A stretch of DNA of 64,000 nucleotides from Lepraria neglecta (Eukaryota > Ascomycota > Lecanoromycetes > Lecanorales > Stereocaulaceae): positions 992,001 through 1,056,000 of the forward strand of contig CM065652.1 of assembly GCA_033220425.1 (NCBI GenBank). The letters are read 5' to 3'. This document shows positions 59,829-64,000 of the stretch, one piece after another. Position 1 is the stretch's first letter; every line of letters begins with the position of its first letter. The position numbers were made by a program, and so were the translations under genes. Below the pieces are notes generated by a model that searched no databases, was not told the origin of the DNA, and worked only from the letters and a program-made list of their open reading frames with translations.

Positions 59829-61037
59829 CTATGCCATGCCAATCGCCTCCTGTAACGCTCGTGCGTCCCTCCGTGACAGACCATCAACTTTCCCCGATTC
59901 AACTTGTGCCAGCATCGGCATTGGGTGGCCGAGCAGTAAGCCTTCCAGGAAATCAAGAACGCGTTGCTCAAACTTAGCAATGGAGAGATCAGTCTCTGTC
60001 AGGGTTCTTAGATGCACCTGTAGATCAGTACCCGCTGGTGGGATAAGCTGGAATATGTTAGCACCTTGTCATACTGGGAAAGATATATTCGGGACATACA
60101 GCCTGCATATGCTCATCCCTAATCTCCTCCCAGCCCGGCACCACCTCATCCTCGCCCCAGAACATAGCATTAATCTGCCACTCATCACTTCCTTCCTCCG
60201 CCCCGCACTCAGCATCGAAGCCCCACGCAAAAGCTTCCGGGAGCACCTCGTGCCGCTCTGAGTCGTAGATAGGGTATTGCTCTGCAACAGCCTGCGCCAT
60301 GTAGCCAGCCGCCAGCCTCATCCATACGTCTGTGATTGTTGTTTGATTCATGCTGTTTTGGGCCGCTGATAGGGACATGAAGAAGGGGAGGGTGTCGAGG
60401 AGTGATATTGATGGTGTAAAGGGGGCGGGAGTGATTGATGGGAAATCATAGGGGGTAGTATTGCGAGAGCTCTGCTCTCGTTTGATTCGAGCATGGTCCG
60501 GTGGAGCGAGATATGCGGTCAGATCTGGGAGATCCAAGCTCGATAGGGATTGGTCGCTGGAGCGAAATGCGCTGGCCTGGTTCTGACGCTGATCTCGTAG
60601 TTTCTGCAACGCTGGCGTCGAGGGAGAAGTCTCTGTAGGCGTGACCCGCTTCGTGAACATGACAGCGAACTTCAGAAGACGTAGACGGAATTGTAGTTCC
60701 AAGTTTCCATCATAGCCTGGATGCATGGTGCGGAACATCTTCAAGAAAGCTGTTCTAGAAATGAGCCTGATTGGACTGGCTTGAGCTGAGATTGGGGCTG
60801 CTTACAGTCCACTAACTGCAAGGATAGACCTGCTTTCCCTCGCGCGTTGGCATTTTCCACTGGACTCTCCGGGCTCTTATAGTCCTCTAGGACATACTTG
60901 ATAGCCATGAATACAAGGTAGTCTAGTATCCACTCGTCGATCTCGAGCTGTGACTTTGGATTCGCGCATCTTTCCATTATCGATATCGCATAGAGGGTGT
61001 GAGTTCGACAGTGATCTTGTGCCGTTTTTTCAGACAC
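59829..61037 (-). CDS. Protein of unknown function, three exons
   Basis: Exons 61037-60806, 60749-60100 and 60047-59829 join with GT-AG junctions into 366 residues. I do not recognise the family. N-terminal half looks alpha-helical (EIDEWILDYLVFMAIKYVLE, ELQFRLRLLKFAVMFTKRV). A Ser/Thr/Pro-rich linker follows, then SMNQTTITDVWMRLAAGYMA, QAVAEQYPIYDSE and WGFDAECGAEEGSDEW, and a helical end (FEQRVLDFLEGLLLGHPMPM, SRRDARALQEAIGMA). There is no signal peptide or clear membrane segment. Both introns interrupt otherwise continuous sequence with consistent phase, which argues for a real, conserved gene. Confidence 0.75.
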
Positions 61038-61599
61038 GGTGAGCTGAGACGGGAACTCCCTGGCTCGGTCATGTCACAGCTCCCAGCGCCTGAACTCAAG
61101 TGATGTTGCTGAAGCATGGATCAATATGGTGGGACAAAGTGAAGGGGTGTAATGGGGTTTGGGACTTATCCAGACACGGGATCACGTGAAACCTTTAATA
61201 GGGGATGAAGTCTTACAGTTATGTTATTTGTTCGAAAGCTCACTACGGGGGGGCGAAATCACCCTGATTTGAGTTGGAATGGGCCAAATGCGGTGGAGTG
61301 CATTTGGGCTGAAGGACTAGCTAACGAAAACCTTCAAGCGGTACACTCCTGCCACGTTGGACCACACAGTTCTTGCAAGCATTCATGCAATTCCATCGCT
61401 CGTTGCGTTCGAACATGTGGTACCCTCCCAAAGTGGAAGAGTACGTGAGGCAGCCGAACTCCTTGTTGGCCGCTGCGTAGGAACATACTTTTCTTCTGTC
61501 TGCAGTGGAGACAGAATCATCAAGGCTTTGTAACATAGATCCTCGTAAATTATATTACGGCCATAGACACGTATCGGCTCCCCGCATAATCATTCCACC
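61038..61599. other. Intergenic between unknown gene and UCH37
   Basis: Promoter of the unknown gene and 3' end of UCH37 (both minus strand). Short open frames here look incidental. Confidence 0.4.
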
Positions 61600-63227
61600 T
61601 CATTCCAGTCCATCGGGCTTGTCCTTCTGGTCCTGCGCAACCTTTGCAGCTTGCTCAGCCTGCTTTTTAACCCTTAGCTTCCGAACAAAGCTCTGCATAC
61701 TTGCACCATAGTCACAGCTCCTAGCAGCAGCCCTTTCTTCGTCCGACACATTCGATTGGATCTCCTCTTTGATTGACATTCGCAGCTCTGCTTGGCTGGT
61801 GATTAGTTCCTGGCGGTGTGCCATGATGTCTGACGCAACATCACCAAGACAAAGATCCACGACCTTTTCCGGAAGCTTTGCTCGGTCAATGTTCTCCTGT
61901 GTAAGTTCGTACGCGTGATCCGGACCGCTCAGCAGGCCATCAGGTTCAGCAATGTCGCCGTTGGTGGGGCCCGCCATGAAGTTTTGCCAGTCAGGCTTGA
62001 CTCGGTCAAGTTGAGCGGATAGTGCAGCAATGCTCTTAATGTTCTCGGCCAAAGCTGGAACAAGTTTAAGCAGTGGATCGCGAACGAGGCTTAAGATGGC
62101 GAACTCGATCTGGCCTTCTTCATACTGGGCCATACGGGCTTCAATCTCAGGTTTCGCCTGGCCAAGCCAGTCGCCAGTGATTGGGCCTGCAATTTCCAAT
62201 GTGAGAATCAATTTTAGGAGGTTGGGGGTAGAGGTCGAAGGTGGAGGTTGCTTACCAAGACACACTGGCTGGCGCTCAAGTCCATCAAGCTTCCAAAGTT
62301 GATATTCGATAGGCACGAAAGCGATGAAATGGAACCCTGCCTCGTTCTCATCCTCCTCTGTCTTGTCTTTCTTTCCCTTGCCTTTCGATGTAGCCTCATT
62401 CTTGAGTAACAGATCTCCGTTGAGCAAGTCCATTTTTCTTGGCATTGTCAGCCTGTCTTTCGATGAGGAATCTTGGCACAAGAGATAAATGTATGTACAC
62501 TTCCTACAGAGCGTCGAAGCGGTGGCGCTTGACATACCTTGCAAATGAGTTATGAACCTGTTTAACGAAGTCGAAGTTGGCGATAGCATCACCCCGTAGC
62601 GCAGGGGTAAAATTTGATGTGAAGTCCTTAAACGCTCGGAGGCTATCTCCAAGTTCAATACTGGGGACGTTATTGACAATGTTCAGCAATGCAACACTGG
62701 CACAAGCATTATTGATGGTCTAAATTAGTGTCAGCTGTAGCAACTAGCATATTGAGTTGAGGGGAAGACCTGATTAGCGAACCAGACACCTTCAGGGCAG
62801 CTTTGCTCTTGTTTGTCCGGATCTTCTTCAATCCATTTGAATAAGAAGATGAGACCATAGACTGGCCGACTTTGTTTCTTGTTAGATACATAGAAGTATC
62901 AACCTTCTCGGTAGTGCAATGACTTACGGCAGAAACACGAGCAACTCATCATCTAGTGAAACTACCTCCTGAACCTTGACACCCTGAACACCAAACCTTC
63001 TGAGCATAACATTGAAAAAGGCCTGAGCCAACCATGAGTAAACAGTGTGAGCTAAAGATCCATATAGACAGGGCACATACTGGTTCCGACTCGATCTCAC
63101 AGAAGCCTTTCCAAAGACGTTTGTCCTCCGCATTTGCTGGGGCTGAAGGCTCACTAGTAAAGATCTTTTTATGGGATATATCATTAGACTTGTCGCCTCC
63201 TCGCTTTCTCCTCGAGCGTTTAACCAT
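61600..63227 (-). CDS. Ubiquitin C-terminal hydrolase, UCH37/UCHL5 family
   Basis: Six exons (63227-63081, 63022-62928, 62869-62770, 62719-62538, 62437-62256, 62186-61600) encode 430 residues. A basic start (MVKRSRRKRGGDKS) precedes the peptidase C12 domain: FNVMLRRFGVQGVKVQEVVS, PVYGLIFLFKWIEEDPDKQE, FANQTINNACASVALLNIV with oxyanion Gln114 and nucleophile Cys120, GFHFIAFVPIEYQLWKLDGL with His211 and Asp226. The C-terminal UCH37-like domain ends KKQAEQAAKVAQDQKDKPDG. The family removes ubiquitin at the proteasome (with Rpn13) or in chromatin complexes. The full catalytic set is present. A Lys/Glu-rich crossover-loop insert lies at 188-207. Confidence 0.93.
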
Positions 63228-63734
63228 GTTGGAGAGCTCCGCTTTATAGAGGCGGCTTAAAAGTGGACGAGGAAACTAATAATAGGTGAACCTGTGGTCG
63301 ACTTGTGAATATGAAGAGGAACTCCATCATGATTTGAACCTCGTCAAGCCGCCAAATTTCCTGGGAAACCGGCAACTACCGGCTCCCGTCTCAAGCGAGA
63401 GTGATAAGCGGAAGTCATTCCATGGAAGGTGCAGCCTAGAGGACAAAGGGGATGGTCAAAGTAGCAGGAATGCCAAGATATATTCATCAAGCGCGTCGGC
63501 GCGGCTATTTTTCTTAGCGTCCGAAGGCAATGTGGAGAGTAAATAGGCAAGATTTCGACACCTTGTTTGAGACGTGATTTGGTCGCCGATGCGATTCGAA
63601 ATAGTGCAAGATATGAGTGATACTGATACTACACGTCCAGATTTATTGATAAGCCCGCGGAGCGGCCAGAAACAACATCATTAAACCAGCGCGAAGTGCT
63701 ACTATTGGAAGAGACCAAAGGCTTTGAGAATGCC
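63228..63734. promoter_or_regulatory. Shared upstream region of UCH37 and POM152
   Basis: 507 bp between divergent starts. No specific motif recognised; an 86-codon plus-strand frame at 63286-63546 has no recognisable similarity. Confidence 0.35.
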
Positions 63735-64000
63735 ATGAACGGAACTCCTCGCCTCCGTTCGGCCTATCCGTCGTCCCCCGGGTCTGCACAGAAGATATAC
63801 GAGAAACATGTGCCCTCTCCAGGGCTCCAGGGCCCTCGATCACCGCTGCCATCAGCAGCACCCTCCCAGGCAAATCCCCCAACACCGATGATACCTTTTA
63901 CCCTCATCGACGCTCCTTCACAGAGATTATACGCCTTCCTGTTTTATGCTGGTTTGAACATATGGAGATTTACAGACTTCTTCGGGTTGGTCACGGACGA
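63735..64000 (+). CDS. POM152: Nucleoporin POM152, N-terminal part (cut by window end)
   Basis: The frame starts MNGTPRLRSAYPSSPGSAQK, the usual opening of filamentous-fungal POM152. A Pro/Ser-rich cytoplasmic tail follows, then MIPFTLIDAPSQRLYAFLFY and AGLNIWRFTDFFGLVTD entering the first transmembrane segment. POM152 is an integral membrane protein of the nuclear pore ring. Only about 88 codons are in the window, so the lumenal Ig-like repeats that would confirm it are not visible. Confidence 0.75.
   Translation, partial: MNGTPRLRSAYPSSPGSAQKIYEKHVPSPGLQGPRSPLPSAAPSQANPPTPMIPFTLIDAPSQRLYAFLFYAGLNIWRFTDFFGLVTD

Overview
The window looks like a nuclear contig of a filamentous ascomycete (Pezizomycotina; the exact class cannot be fixed from sequence alone). 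Genes are intron-rich with short GT-AG introns, and the proteins are typical fungal ones (WSC-domain wall sensor, KGD2, NDUFB9, H2A/H2B, ATG4, SQS1, JJJ1, UCH37, POM152). The repeats carry the signature of repeat-induced point mutation (RIP). Retrotransposon frames are broken almost only by TAG/TAA where CAG/CAA/TGG/CGA is expected, and catalytic Cys, His and Asp appear as Tyr, Tyr and Asn, which is what C-to-T/G-to-A change produces.

Layout: (1) 1-2.3 kb is a small gene-bearing edge with a WSC-domain membrane protein. (2) 2.3-40.4 kb is a gene-free, mostly AT-rich island built by nested transposition. From target-site duplications (TSDs) and interrupted homology I can order the layers. An old Gypsy-family remnant (about 3.96-4.1, 9.8-10.18 and 27.26-27.8 kb) was hit by a roughly 490-bp element with terminal inverted repeats. 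That element was hit by a chromodomain Ty3/Gypsy element (10528-27116, TSD TAACC), which in turn was hit by a second Gypsy element (18382-24867, TSD TAATT). Element G1 (4642-9786) sits beside them with an internal deletion that cuts the reverse transcriptase at its YLDD box. A third complete element (30956-37718, TSD GTATC) carries a 498-bp solo LTR (34627-35124, TSD AGAAC). Several related LTR-like units at 27.96-30.95 and 39.38-40.4 kb hold expanded 33-34-bp minisatellites.

(3) At base 40404/40405 the last LTR ends and host sequence resumes with two decapitated gene tails (a NACHT/WD-type tail and an MFS transporter tail). (4) 42-64 kb is a compact housekeeping region: SurE-type acid phosphatase, KGD2, complex I NDUFB9, H2A and H2B, ATG4, SQS1 (R3H/G-patch), JJJ1-type DnaJ, an F-box/YccV protein, an unrecognised conserved-looking protein, UCH37, and the start of POM152. 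Several are head-to-head pairs sharing an upstream region: KGD2/NDUFB9, H2A/H2B, ATG4/SQS1, JJJ1/F-box and UCH37/POM152.

The most unusual signal is a roughly 180-codon ORF antisense to pol in the G1/G2 retroelement family. It lies between the integrase end and the LTR and encodes the exact fungal Zn2Cys6 spacing C-x2-C-x6-C-x8-C-x2-C-x6-C. It occurs three times in the window at the same location, RIP-damaged in two. A second unexplained retroelement gene is a roughly 650-codon sense ORF downstream of the chromodomain in the 10.5-27.1 kb element.
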